Source: Polyodon spathula
Taxonomy: Eukaryota; Chordata; Actinopteri; Acipenseriformes; Polyodontidae
Length of the DNA stretch: 64,000 nt
Reading direction: 5' to 3'
Assembly: GCF_017654505.1 (NCBI RefSeq)
Contig: NC_054538.1
Location: 59,044,184-59,108,183, forward strand
The position numbers and the translations under genes are program-made. Shown here in pieces: positions 44,637-55,762 of the stretch (position 1 is the stretch's first letter; every line of letters begins with the position of its first letter). Under the pieces are notes generated by a model. The model worked only from the letters and a program-made list of their open reading frames with translations. It did not search any database and was not told where the DNA came from.

Positions 44637-45328
44637 GTGCCTCTCTACGCTTGGCAGTTAGACCTTTAGTTTGCACCCCACTTTATAATAGTTAGGCGTC
44701 TATGATTGAGACACAGAATTCTTGGACTTCTGCTTCTGATATTGATTAATACACCAAATTGTTGTACTGCTTTTGAAACACTAGGTACCAAAAGCTGACT
44801 CAGTGTTACTGAATAAAAAAAGTTTACTGGTCCAGAGCTTGTTATATTCAAACTGAGTATAAATTACATTTGTGTTATAAAGTTAAATAAACTGTTAATG
44901 CAATATTTATTTTTATTTTAAGCAGAGATTGTGTATTATATTTGCAGCTGAGGTTTTATAAAACTTAATACATGAAATGGGCATACATGAAAAGGATTGA
45001 TGTGTTTCCAACAACAAACATTTCAAAAATGATGTTTGTTAACTAACCTTGTGTGATTTAACAGGTTAATACATCTGGTAAAATAACAAGATGAAAGTAA
45101 TTTCTGAATTTCTTTTTCTACAGTTAATTTCAAATTTGTTTATGAAAGTGATCCAAAATGGCTCAGAATGCACCTGAGAGCATGTACAACCTCAGAGGTT
45201 TGGGGGGCCTAGGCAGCCCCCAGACCCCCAGCCCCCCAGCCAAAATATTGGTTTTGACCCAGGAGTTTCAGTAAGAATTATCATTGGCGACTTTTACCGA
45301 AGTAGATAGCTGGACTGTGTTGTATGTC
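44070..45328. other. Unassigned DNA with an (AAT)n array
   Basis: No gene recognised. A compact (AAT)n array occupies 44559-44634, with two 1-bp slips in the middle. Confidence 0.6.
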
Positions 45329-45329
45329 T

Positions 45330-45677
45330 AATCCCTGGTCCTGGGGAGCCCTGTTTCTGCTGGTTTTCATTCCACCAAGCTCTCAATTACTTAACTAGAC
45401 CCTTAATTGAATTGATAATTTGCCTAATTATACCCCTTTACTTATTTTCAGCTCTTGTTGAACAGCATATTTTGTGCATATGTTGAGCATATTTCAAGTT
45501 AACTCCTACATTTGATAAGTAACTTGAACTGCACCTGTTTAAGAGCTGAAAACAAGTAAAATTAATGTACAGTTAAGCAAATTATTAGTTAAATTAAGGG
45601 TATAGCGTTAAGTAACTGAGCGCTTGGTTGGAATGAAAACCAGCAGACACTGGGGATCCCCAGGACTGGGTTTGAGA
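45330..45677. mobile_element. Palindromic MITE, about 350 bp
   Basis: The left half (TCCTGGGGAGCC...CTGCTGGTTTTCATTCC...CTTATTTTCAGCTCTT) and the right half are inverted copies along almost their full length, with differences of perhaps 10-15%. There is no coding capacity. The sequence resembles a foldback MITE seen widely in fish genomes, recalled without a name. Confidence 0.75.
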
Positions 45678-46440
45678 ACCCCCGAGTTAGAGCATATATA
45701 TACAGTATAACTCAATTATTTCTATATAATTATGAATGGGAAGCAATAATCAAGTATCTTTTTTGCTATTAAGCAGTTGGTGTTTCTTTTCACGTAAATA
45801 TATCTGGACAATTATGGTATTTAAGCCATGTTTGAGGCACATGTATTATTTTTGTAAATGGACACCAATCTGTTTGTTTGTTGTCTCTTGTGGGACTTTC
45901 AAATTCACTATTTAACTTTCTTCATGTTTTGGGATTCCTTATGAAACCACATTGCTTTTCTGCTGTTGTCTCAACTCATTACATCTCATAACTAAGACAA
46001 GTTGACAAATGTTTACTGTATCCTTGACTTATCAGTTGTCCTGTACAGTAAGTTTTACCTCCAAATTTAGAATTATATGAAAGACATATTTTGTTGCCTG
46101 ATTGCCTGGAATTAAAATGCATTCAAATAGTTTTTTTTTTTTTTTTTTTTTTTTTTCATTTATCTACACATCCTACCCCACAAATTCCAAGTGAAAAAAA
46201 ATATTCTAGAAATGTATAGAAAATTAATTAAAAATAAAAACTGAAATAGCTGGGTTGGATAAGTGTCCACCCCCCTTGTAATAGCAATCCTAAACTAGCT
46301 CAGGTGTAACCAATCGCCTTCAAAATCACACACCAAGTTAAGTGGCCTCCACCTGTGTTAAATTGTAGTGATTCACATGAAATTGTAGTGATTCACACAA
46401 AGACAGATCAGGGGATGGGTATAAAAAAATAGCAAATGCA

Positions 46441-47345
46441 TTGAATATTTCTTGGAGCATGGTCAAGACGATTATTAAGAAGTGGAAGGTGTATGGCAAC
46501 ACCAAGACCTTGCCTAGATCAGGCCATCCCTCCAAACTGGATGACCGAGCAAGGAGACTGATCAGAGAGCCTACCAAGAGGCCAATGGAAACTTTGCAAG
46601 AGCTACTGGTCAAAGTGTGCATGTGACAACAATATCCCAAGCACTCCACAAATCTGGCCTGTATTGTAGGGTGGCAAGAAGGAAGCCATTACTCAAGAAA
46701 GCCCACCTTGAATCCTGTTTGAAGTATGCAAAAAAACACTCAGGTGATTCTGGAACCATGTGGCAAAAAGTTTTGTGGTCTGACGAAACTAAAATGGAGC
46801 TTTTTGGCCTAAATGCAAAGCGTTATGTTTGGCGCAAACCCAATACAGCGCATCACCCAAAGAACACCATCCCTACTGTGAAGCATGGTGGTGTCAGCAT
46901 CATGGTATGGGGATGTTTCTCATCAGCAAGGACTGGGGCACTTGTCAGGATAGAATGAAAAATGAATGGAACAAAGTAAAAAAATGTACTTGAGGAAAAC
47001 CTGCTGTCCTCTGCAAGAAAGCTGAATCTGGGATGGAAGCTTACCTTTCAGCCTGACAACGACCCAAAGCAAACAGCCAAAGCTACACTGGAGTGGCTAA
47101 GGAACAAAAGGGTAAATGTCCTTGAGTGGGCAAGTCAGAGCCCCGACCTAAATCCAATCAAAAATTTGTGGCATAACTTGAAGATTGCTGTCCAACAGTG
47201 CTCCCCAAGGAACTTGACAGAGCCTGAATAGTTTTGTAAAGAAGAATGGTCAAATATTGCCAAATCTAGGTGTGCAAAGTTGGTAGAGATCTATCCCAAC
47301 AGGATCACAGCTGTAATTGCTGCCAAAGTAACTCAGGGGGTGGAT
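46441..47345 (+). pseudogene. Tc1-like transposase (catalytic Glu changed to Lys)
   Basis: Blocks in order: IIKKWKVYGNT...LPRSGHPSKL (helix-turn-helix and GRPR-like linker), a stop at 46624-46626, then in another frame [13 protein letters not shown] (first Asp), [14 protein letters not shown], a stop near 46957, then [11 protein letters not shown] (second Asp kept) and [12 protein letters not shown]. In the last block the DD34E glutamate is AAA (Lys, 47160-47162). A TAG also interrupts the end (47228-47230). An intact protein would cut and paste the element at TA sites; this one cannot. Confidence 0.85.
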
Positions 47346-47376
47346 ACTTATCCAATTATGATCTTTCAGTTTTGTA

Positions 47377-47381
<5 letters not shown>

Positions 47382-47468
<87 letters not shown>
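47382..47468. repeat. (AT)n array inside the right Tc1 inverted repeat
   Basis: About 43 AT dinucleotides, the longest in the window. The matching position in the left repeat is an AT-rich stretch without expansion, so the array grew after insertion or in the source copy. Confidence 0.95.
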
Positions 47469-47471
<3 letters not shown>

Positions 47472-47559
47472 TTTTCTCAATAAAAACTTTTTTTCCCCTT
47501 AACAGTGTGGAGTATGGTGTGTAGATAAGTGGAAAAAAATCCTCATTTAAATGCATGAA

Positions 47560-48597
47560 ACTCTGAGGCACTGACACAACATGTGAATATATAGATATAT
47601 ATTATATATATATATTATATATATATATATATATATCTATATTTATATATTTTTTAGTAAAATTCCTTAAAAAACTGTACCAGGACTGGAAATTGTTTTG
47701 TGTAGAAATTATGCTTCCACAGGCCAAAAGTAGTATGCAGAATCAGTCAAGCCCACTTTCAAAGTTCAAATAAAAGGATTCCTGGAGATTTACTGAACAA
47801 GGGGGTTTTATCCTAATTTTATTTCTGTGTATGCAGTTATTTATATACATCAATATAGAAAAAAAAATCAAATGTTGTTAGGTGCACTGCTTTATGAGAC
47901 AACGGATTAGAGTAACCAAATATCCCAGAAAAGGAATATGCTGAGAAATTATTGCATTAACATGACAGCATGCCTCAAGACAGACATGTCTGTATAGGTT
48001 GTTACTGTGATGTGTGCACCCAAGGGAATGTCAGGCTGTGAACATTTCAGCCACTTCTGCATAAGGCATCAGTACTTAGTTTATTGAATCTTGGAAAACC
48101 GTTCAGATGTTGCCTGTCCAAAATGCAAATTCAATTGTGCCGCAGACGCGAAACCTCCAAGCGTGTGATTAAAATAAACTACACTGTCGCAAGTAAAAAT
48201 GTAACTTTGCCTTGAAATAAAATTTTAATCATAATGCATGAATCAGAAAAAAAAGAAAGAAAGAAATCTTGTTGTCTTGCAATTGGTTATTCAGCAGCAT
48301 TTGTTTTAAATCTTTCTGCTCATTTTGGTGGTCAGTATCATGGTGTATAATCCCTACTTGTTAGACAATATACAGTATATATTTTTTATACTGTAAAAAT
48401 AAGTCCCCTCATCCAAATACTGGCAGAATTTCACCCCTGTATACCGGTATATTACACACAATTTGATTGGCTTTTGTAATACTGAAAATCCATAATTCTA
48501 GAGCTACTGTTTTTTTCTCACTATAAACTCAAAAGCTACTTAGAGGAAGAGGGAGAGAGAGGAGTGGTATTTATTTACTTGTTTTGTGTAAGGGTAT
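47560..48597. other. Unassigned DNA
   Basis: No gene recognised; imperfect AT tract at 47586-47650. Confidence 0.5.
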
Positions 48598-48770
48598 CAG
48601 GGATGGAAATAAGATTCCTGTTGCATAGCAGTTTCGCCCATTCCAGGTTTTACGACAAGCTTGATTAGCCATAGTGTACAGGTAACAAGCTCAGGCTTGT
48701 CGTATTAAACTCATAATAAAACCAGAATTGGATCAAACCGCTAGGCAATGGAGTTTTATTTTCATCCCTG
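48598..48770. mobile_element. Palindromic MITE, about 170 bp
   Basis: It starts CAGGGATGGAAATAAGATTCC, and its right end is the inverse (CTCCATTGCC... as GGCAATGGAG, then TTTATTTTCATCCCTG). Interior arms TACGACAAGC and GCTTGTCGTA are also inverted, so most of the element can fold into one hairpin. The ends suggest a hAT-type MITE. Flanking GGGTAT/TGGTAT is a possible but poor duplication. Confidence 0.7.
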
Positions 48771-48779
48771 CTGGTATTA

Positions 48780-50680
48780 TACACTGCACTTTGATTTGAA
48801 AGTGAAATAAAGCGGGAGCTCTCTACATTTTAGTTTTTTTTTTTCTGTAAAAGTTCTACATGGCTAGTATTAGAATGGAAGCTCTTTGTATTGAGGGCAT
48901 GCTCAAAATTGCAGGTTCATATTGCTCTTTAAAGGGAGAGTAGGCTGCAGTGTTTCTTATTTTCTTGTTTCTCTATACTGCAGTGTACAGTATGAACAAG
49001 ATGACACCCATTAAATCAAGGCTTTATCAAAATTAATGATGTGCTTCACAGTAACAAACATATTGGACATGTCTGTGTACTTTAGTAGCTCTCTCTATTT
49101 GTTCAAGTTGTAACTTGGGTGTCCAACAAAGACATCCAGACTGAAGGTTATGTAACTTTTTTTTCTGTTATGAAAATAATACAACAATTTGATCAAAAGC
49201 GACCAAATAAATGCTGAGGGAGGCAGGTATAATTCAAGCGTTATTAAGCCACAATTTTCAACTTAAAATGTTGTAGTTCTTCTTGACATCTGTAAGAACT
49301 GATCAATACTGTGAGTCATAGCGACTTAATCTGATATACAGGGTGTTTTACAAAGCGTTTAGTTTAGCGAGATTAGAATTCGTAACAATGTATGCTCAAA
49401 TGTAGTATCTCCCTTGGCAGTCTCCAAAGTGTTTCTTTGTTTTCCTGCTGTTAACCTGCCATGACAAATGTCTTTTCAGTGGTGAGAAATCAATCATTAT
49501 GAAATTGGCTTTGGTGAAGTTATGCGGATAGAAAGATGTGAGGTGCTACATAGCTATTCACTTTGTGCAGTGCCGGTTATGAGGGACTCAGCAGGGAAAT
49601 GCTCTGGGAATCCTTGCATGTCAGGTCGTAATTTTTCAGGATCCCAGGGAATGAAAAGATGCAGAGAAAACAGAACTAGAGTATTCGGATGAAACGTGAC
49701 TAATTATTTTGTTGCAAACTTTAAAATGTAACATTTGTCACTGTGTTGATACCTATTGCCTTTTTTTAGATTGCAGCACATAACCACGGTTCATTAAATT
49801 AAGGATACTGTATATTAATCCAGTTTATCGAAATAAAAATGTACACTGTGACACCTAGTAGATCCCAAATGAATGCCAGGTTAGAATTGTAAAGCTGTCT
49901 TCCTCGCTTTACATTACCTTTAGTGATTTTAAGCAAGATATTTAAGTCAAAAAATATTTAAGGCATCGTCAGTACACTATTACATCATTTAAAAGGCTAT
50001 TTTTACCGCAGGCAACTATTTGTATTATATTGTTATTAGCGCAGGCTATCTGCCAAAACATAACATGTATGTAGCCAGCAGTAGAAATGTCATTTCTACC
50101 CCTAAAGTTAGGTAACACTAAGCCACTTTTTCAGGAACAGTGGCTTGAAAACGGGTTACAGTAGACCGGGAAGACCTAGTTTGAGGCAACTTTGCTGTAT
50201 CAAACCTCAAGTTTCCCCTGGTGTACGATGCTCTGGCCTGAAATCCTAGTCTCCTGAAATCAAGTTCCAAGCCACAAAGTGGCTTTGTGTTCCCTCAGCT
50301 TGCGGGCCAGATTCATACAGCATTAGCAAATTATGACAGTCAAATACATTCACTAACATTCTCTTACTCTATATATTGAAATGTGGGTGTGGGTAAGCAA
50401 ACAGACGGTAACCGATTTACTAATGGTGAAATATTTTTTCCTGTCGGTCATTGCGCTGTTCAAAACGATTTTGACTAAAGACGGATTGAAGTGACTAACT
50501 TGAGTCCATGAACAAGGTACATTCCTTATAAAAATGTCTCATGCGTTCAGTGACCTGGGTCAAGTCACTGATTTTTAGCTCCAGATTTTTGGTGACTCGA
50601 GAAATGTTAGTTTTACAGTTTATACGAACGAAAATGTCAAATTAGTGATCCAATCCAAAAACTTGGAGCTGAAGTTGGAG
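48780..50680. other. Unassigned DNA
   Basis: No gene recognised. AAGCCACT/AGTGGCTT (about 50119-50146) is a small perfect inverted repeat. Confidence 0.5.
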
Positions 50681-50682
50681 TA

Positions 50683-50684
50683 TA

Positions 50685-50737
<53 letters not shown>
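50683..50737. repeat. (AT)n array
   Basis: About 25 AT dinucleotides, ending 18 bp from the 5S rRNA fragment. Confidence 0.95.
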
Positions 50738-50740
<3 letters not shown>

Positions 50741-50755
50741 TGAACTTAACATGCA

Positions 50756-50840
50756 GCCTACAGCACTCAGTATTCCCAGATGGTCTCCCATCCAAGTACT
50801 AACCAAGCCCAACATTGCTTTGCTTAAGCATTGCATGGCA
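50756..50840 (-). pseudogene. 5S rRNA pseudogene, 3' part
   Basis: On the minus strand the segment reads GGTTAGTACTTGGATGGGAG, then ACCATCTGGGAATACTGAGTG and CTGTAGGC, matching the 3' half of vertebrate 5S rRNA (helices IV-V and the 3' end) with a few changes, several at C/G positions. Upstream, GCTTAAGCAAAGCAATGTTGG is a decayed version of the GGAAGCTAAGCAGGGTCGGG region, so internal promoter sequence is only partly kept. About the first 50 nt are missing. It may be a retrotransposed or dispersed 5S copy. Confidence 0.85.
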
Positions 50841-53166
50841 AGTTTGATTTGAAGAGCTTTTTGCCATCAGAGACGTGCCCAGGGGTCACTATGAGGAAGT
50901 AGCTTTTCTTGACCCCCAAAGTTGGAGTTAAGATACAAGATTAAACTGGGACACTCCTGAACTTTGGGAGGCTGTTATTAATTTGGTGGTTATGTTGCCA
51001 AGGAGTCAGATTGTATTAACAGTCATATTTTGAACATATGTGCCACTCGCGTTTAACAGGAATGATTTTACAGCTTTCTCTGGCAAATTAATATGAAGGC
51101 TGGATCCCGTGTTAATTAATCTCCGCCACATTGCAGAGACCAATCTGGCACAGCTGTGATGTGCTTTTGCTTTCGATTTTAACACTACAGCTGAAGGTCA
51201 GGATACAATTGATTTATACCACTTAAAAATATTTTGGTAGAGCAGTTTAAAATGTGACATTACCAAATCTACTGTAAATGAGAATGAAAAAAATTGGCAG
51301 ACTCTTACTGAACATTAAACATCCTTCTTTCTCGCCTCATCAGATGTTACAGTATCTAAAGTTTTTGACAACTTCTTTATAGATTATCTGGGTCTGGTAA
51401 TTTTGGCTGCAGGTTCATTACCAAACCATATATCCCATAACGTGAGCCGCAGAAGACATAGAGTAACAGACCTATGTATTAAATGTAAATACTAGAAAAA
51501 AATATACATGTATTCTGTACAGTTAGACAAGTATAAGCATATTAACTAAACTACTGTAGGACAAGAAAGGAATTTCTTAATGCTTGTTAATTGTGGCACA
51601 TAGTCTTTGTGATTATGCATGAACAATGGAATTAGTTATATCAAGATTAAATGTAATGTGTAACTTTCCATTAAGACAATGCTGTTTAGAAAATATTTGC
51701 TCATTTTAAAACACGAAGGAATAAGGTATGTTCTGCTCTGAACTTTTTTTTTTATAGTGCAACATAAAATCATTGATATCTATAAACCATTTACAGTATC
51801 CCCAGTTATGATTTTGTGTATTTTCTAATCAGTGCATCACTGAATAATTCACATGGCTGCTGGACTATGAGTAGGAAAACCTTCCACAGAATACCTTACA
51901 CTTTTTAATGCATTTGTAATCTGCATAATATTCAAGGTACTGTAAGACAGTTTAATGTATCAAGCACTTGGTCTAATCCATTCTTCCATACAAGGCTTAT
52001 GCAGTTCCTTAGCAACCAGGGCAAGCACAGTTCTTCCTTGATATCATTCTGTTACTAAGCAACATCTGTAAACAGACTTCAGTCAAGTTCTGGCTGATAA
52101 TTTCAATAGTAGAGCTTTGGCAAGATTTATGTCTATTTCAGTGGGGTTATTGATAATGTAGCTATTTAGCAATTGTAACTGATAAGAAGGCTTACCTAAT
52201 TATAAATAGCTACAGCCAAAAAAAACCCAGAAAAAACTGATTATATTTAAAAAATAAATTTGGCTGACAAATACAACAAAGTGTATTTGTTTTTTCTTTA
52301 TATTCTATACTTTGCTTGCTTAATATTTTACAGTGACTGTAACTTCTTGGTTTTATTGCAGTGCAGTTCAAGCTAATTGAGCACAAGTGCACATTTAACA
52401 TGTTACACAAGGAAAAACAACAAAAACTTAAAAAAATTAAAGCATGTTTCTAAAAGTTGTTTCTTTGTTGTGTGCACATTCAGTGCAAGAAAAAAACTGC
52501 TTAAAAGTTTCTGCATCAGTTCGGTATTGTCATATCACAAAAGTGTTGTTCACTGTTTTTCGGGTGTGATTAGAACCTTAATTTAAAAAGCCTGTGTACT
52601 GGGGCAATTGTGTTTTTTCTTTTTTTTTTTTTAAATCTTGCAAGGAATTTAAATTTTTTAAATTAAAAAAATGTTAAATCCTTTCACCTTCAACTAATTT
52701 TGACAAACTTTTTTGGCAGCAGTCAGAATTGTTCAACACTAAACCATTTGTAGGCAGACTAATGCCACTGGAGCAGATAATGCAGCCACTTTAATAGAAA
52801 ATTACATATAGTGGATGGTCTTCAGCTGCCTCAAGTGCAGAATGAATGGCTATATTCAGTCATTTTTGGTTATAAACATGTGCTTTTCACCTTATTGATA
52901 GCACGATATAAATCAATAGCCAGCCAATAAAAACCATTAAGAGTAAGACAGTGCGGGATGATTTAAACTGTACTGTAGTCTTTGCCTCTGAAAGGATTTT
53001 AGAATTTGCTGTGCCATTGCTGTCTACCGTACCAAATTGAGCACGAAATCAAAGAGAGGGACTGACTCTAGTATATTGGCAGAACACTGAACAATGAGTT
53101 AGAAGGTTGAATGAAGGGTGAGTAAACAAGGCTGAAGTTCCGCATATTGACAGTTTGTGTGATTAA
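50841..53166. other. Unassigned DNA
   Basis: No gene recognised. Confidence 0.5.

Positions 53167-53226
<60 letters not shown>
53167..53226. repeat. (CA)n microsatellite
   Basis: About 30 CA units. Confidence 0.97.
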
Positions 53227-53228
<2 letters not shown>

Positions 53229-54641
53229 GCATAGTTTATAGCCAGGGGGGATGGGAAGCTGAAGGAGCCATTTCTCACAGACTGATTCCTGACCTCATTT
53301 GTCTCATTTTATGGTACTTATTTTACACCACCAGTAGTAATTTTATATTGAATATATGTCTATATTCAAACATGCGGTATGAACTATCCTACAGGGGTCT
53401 AAATCGGTCAGAGTTTTCTTGGGGTCAGACAGACCTGTGGATATTTGAGATTGGTAACTGCCACAAAATGTAGGGATGCGTGTTAAGGTTATTAGCCGGA
53501 AAGCTATGTATTTCAGTTTTTAACTTAATATTATTTGTTAACACTTTGATATGGATACTTGCATTGAATTGTTACGTCAAAAAAAAAAAAAAAAAAAAAA
53601 CTCTATCAATTTGTATTTTCTATAGAATCATGTCAGGTGGTCAGAAAAGCAAACCGTTTTTTTTGTTTTCTTTTCACAGCACAGTATACCGAAAAAAAAA
53701 AATTATTTTAGACTGTAGTTGTCGGAAAAGGTTTTGATCTTTGACTTCTGACTAATGGCATATAACAGGGAGAATAGCAAGATCCGGCCATTTAAATGTA
53801 TTGAACTGTCATATTATTCCTAACAACTGACCTACTATGTTGGTAGGTAAAAAATGAAGCCTGGGTGCTTCTGCTTCTTCTGTTTACATGTGTGGTTTAT
53901 AATTGCATTAATGTGCTGTTTCTCTAGCAGGTTATTATCGATCAACAAAGGATCTCCATGTTACTCATTACTCTGTAACTCTTAACTAGCCAACATGCTT
54001 TTTACCCAACATGAAGTATTACGCTTCCACACTTAGCCAGTTCAAAAATTAAAACATTAAAATGGAAAATAAACTTTCTATGATGATTTGCAAATAATGC
54101 TTTTCCAGCTAGTACATTCAGGGTTGTGCCAGTACATATATTATTGGTTTGTGTTTGGCTTACGTGTGAATCAACTTAATGCTGTCTGATTCAATCAAAC
54201 CTGATTCTGTAAATTAACGGTGGCGTGCCCATGCGGTTTAAAAAAAAAAAATTATATTAAGGAAGGTTGTTACCATTAGAAGCCCATGTTGAAAATATTA
54301 GCTCTATAGGGGTCTCCTGTAAAAATGTTAGAAGATATAACAAAAACAACATGTGCAAAAAAAGTTGATTCTCATTTTAAATTTCTGTTTTGCTTCCTGA
54401 GCTATAACATTACTCATCAATTCCTATGCCTGCCTTCAGTACTGTTTGTATCTAACGATAATACGGCATAGTGGCAAGAAAGCATCCGTACAGCTAATTT
54501 ACTACTATATTTTAGCTACTTTTAGCTACTTTATTAACTATGGCATTATGTTGTATTTTAAGGAAGTATATTTTAATTCAAATGTGAACAATTACTGTAA
54601 GGCATTGTCGCTTTTATAAACAAATCAATAAATAAACAAAG
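53227..54641. other. Unassigned DNA
   Basis: No gene recognised; a poly(A) run at 53579-53600. Confidence 0.5.
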
Positions 54642-54668
54642 TGCGTGTGTGTGTGTGTGTGTGTGTGT
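54642..54668. repeat. (GT)n microsatellite
   Basis: About 13 GT units next to the left end of the Tc1 element. Confidence 0.95.
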
Positions 54669-54821
54669 ATACAGCTCTGGAAAAAATTAAGAGACCACTG
54701 CAAAATTATCAGTTTCTCTGGTTTTACTATTTATAGGTATGTGTTTGGGTAAAATGAACATTTTTGTTTTATTCTATAAACTACTGACAACATTTCTCCC
54801 AAATTCCAAATAAAAATATTG

Positions 54822-55018
54822 TCAACCTTGTACTTGTCTTGATTCATGCCAAAGCTGCCTGATTCCAGCCTTGCTGAAGCACCCCCAGATTATCACCGAT
54901 CCTCCACCACATTTCACAGTGGGTGCAAGACACTGTGGCTTGTAGTCCTCTCCAGGTCTCCGTCTAACCATTAGATGACCAGGTGTTGGGCAAAGCTGAA
55001 AATTGGACTCATCTGGGG
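54822..55018 (-). pseudogene. Inverted middle segment of a Tc1-like transposase
   Basis: The minus-strand frame contains DESNFQLCPTPGHLMVRRR, which corresponds to the region after the first catalytic Asp, and GGGSVIIWGCFSKAGIR. Its end overlaps, as an inverted repeat, the plus-strand segment near 55010-55098 that encodes WGCFSKAGIR. Confidence 0.75.
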
Positions 55019-55457
55019 GTGCTTCAGCAAGGCTGGAATCCGGAAGATTTGTTTTTGTGAAGGACGCATGAATCAAGCCAAGTACAAGGTTGTCCTGGAA
55101 GAAAACTTGCTTCCTTCTGCTCTAACAATGTTCCTCAACTCTGAGGATTGGTTTTTCCAGCAGGACAATGTTCCATGCCACACAGCCAGGTCAATCAAGG
55201 TGTGGATGGAGGACCACCAGATCAAGACGCTGTCATGGCCAGCCCAATCTCGAGACCTGAACCCCATTGAAAACCTCTGGAATGTGATCAAGAGGAAGAT
55301 GGATGGTCACAAGCCATCAAACAAAGCCGAGCTTCTTGAACTTTTGCGCCAGGAGTGGTATAAAGTCACCCAACATCAATGTGAAAGACTGGTGGAAAGC
55401 ATGCCAAGACGCATGAAAGCTGTGCTTGAAAATCAGAGTTATTCCACCAAATATTGA
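55005..55457 (+). pseudogene. Tc1-like transposase, C-terminal half
   Basis: An open frame reads WGCFSKAGIRK, a MNQAKYKVVLEENLLPSA block, WFFQQDNVPCHTA (second Asp), SRDLNPIENLWNVIK (Glu of DD34E kept) and ends NQSYSTKY at a natural-looking stop. The N-terminal DNA-binding half is missing and the first Asp lies only in the inverted segment, so no active protein can be made. The C-terminal half itself is intact for about 140 residues. Confidence 0.82.
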
Positions 55458-55762
55458 TTTCTGAACTCTTCCTAAGTTAAAACATTAGTATTGTGTTGTT
55501 TAAAAATGAACATGAACTTATTTTCTTTGCATTATTCTAGGTCTGACAATACTGCATCTTTTTTGTTATTTTGACCAGTTCTCATTTTCTGCAAATAAAT
55601 GCTCTAATTGACAATATTTTTATTTGGAATTTGGGAGAAATGTTGTCAGTAGTTTATAGAATAAAACAAAAATGTTAATTTTACCCAAACACATACCTAT
55701 AAATAGTAAAACCAGAGAAATTGATAATTTTGCAGTGGTCTCTTAATTTTTTCTAATATATA

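Larger units (their letters stand above)
46118..47555 (+). mobile_element. Tc1-type transposon with degraded transposase
   Basis: Long inverted repeats: the left one contains TCATTTATCTACACATCC (46157-46174) and GGATAAGTGTCCACCCC; the right one contains the inverse (GGGTGGATACTTATCC near 47337, GTGTGTAGATAAGTGG near 47517). A poly(T) run (46131-46156) and an (AT)n array (47382-47468) lie inside the left and right repeats. The transposase is between them. Confidence 0.85.
54672..55761 (+). mobile_element. Tc1-type transposon with an internal inversion
   Basis: The left end CAGCTCTGGAAAAAATTAAG after TA (54670-54671) and the right end, whose inverse reads GAAAAAATTAAGAGACCACT, are long inverted repeats (about 54672-54822 and 55605-55755). 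The outer 9 bp of the right end have decayed to TA-rich sequence. The interior holds the 3' half of a transposase on the plus strand and the middle part on the minus strand. Confidence 0.85.
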
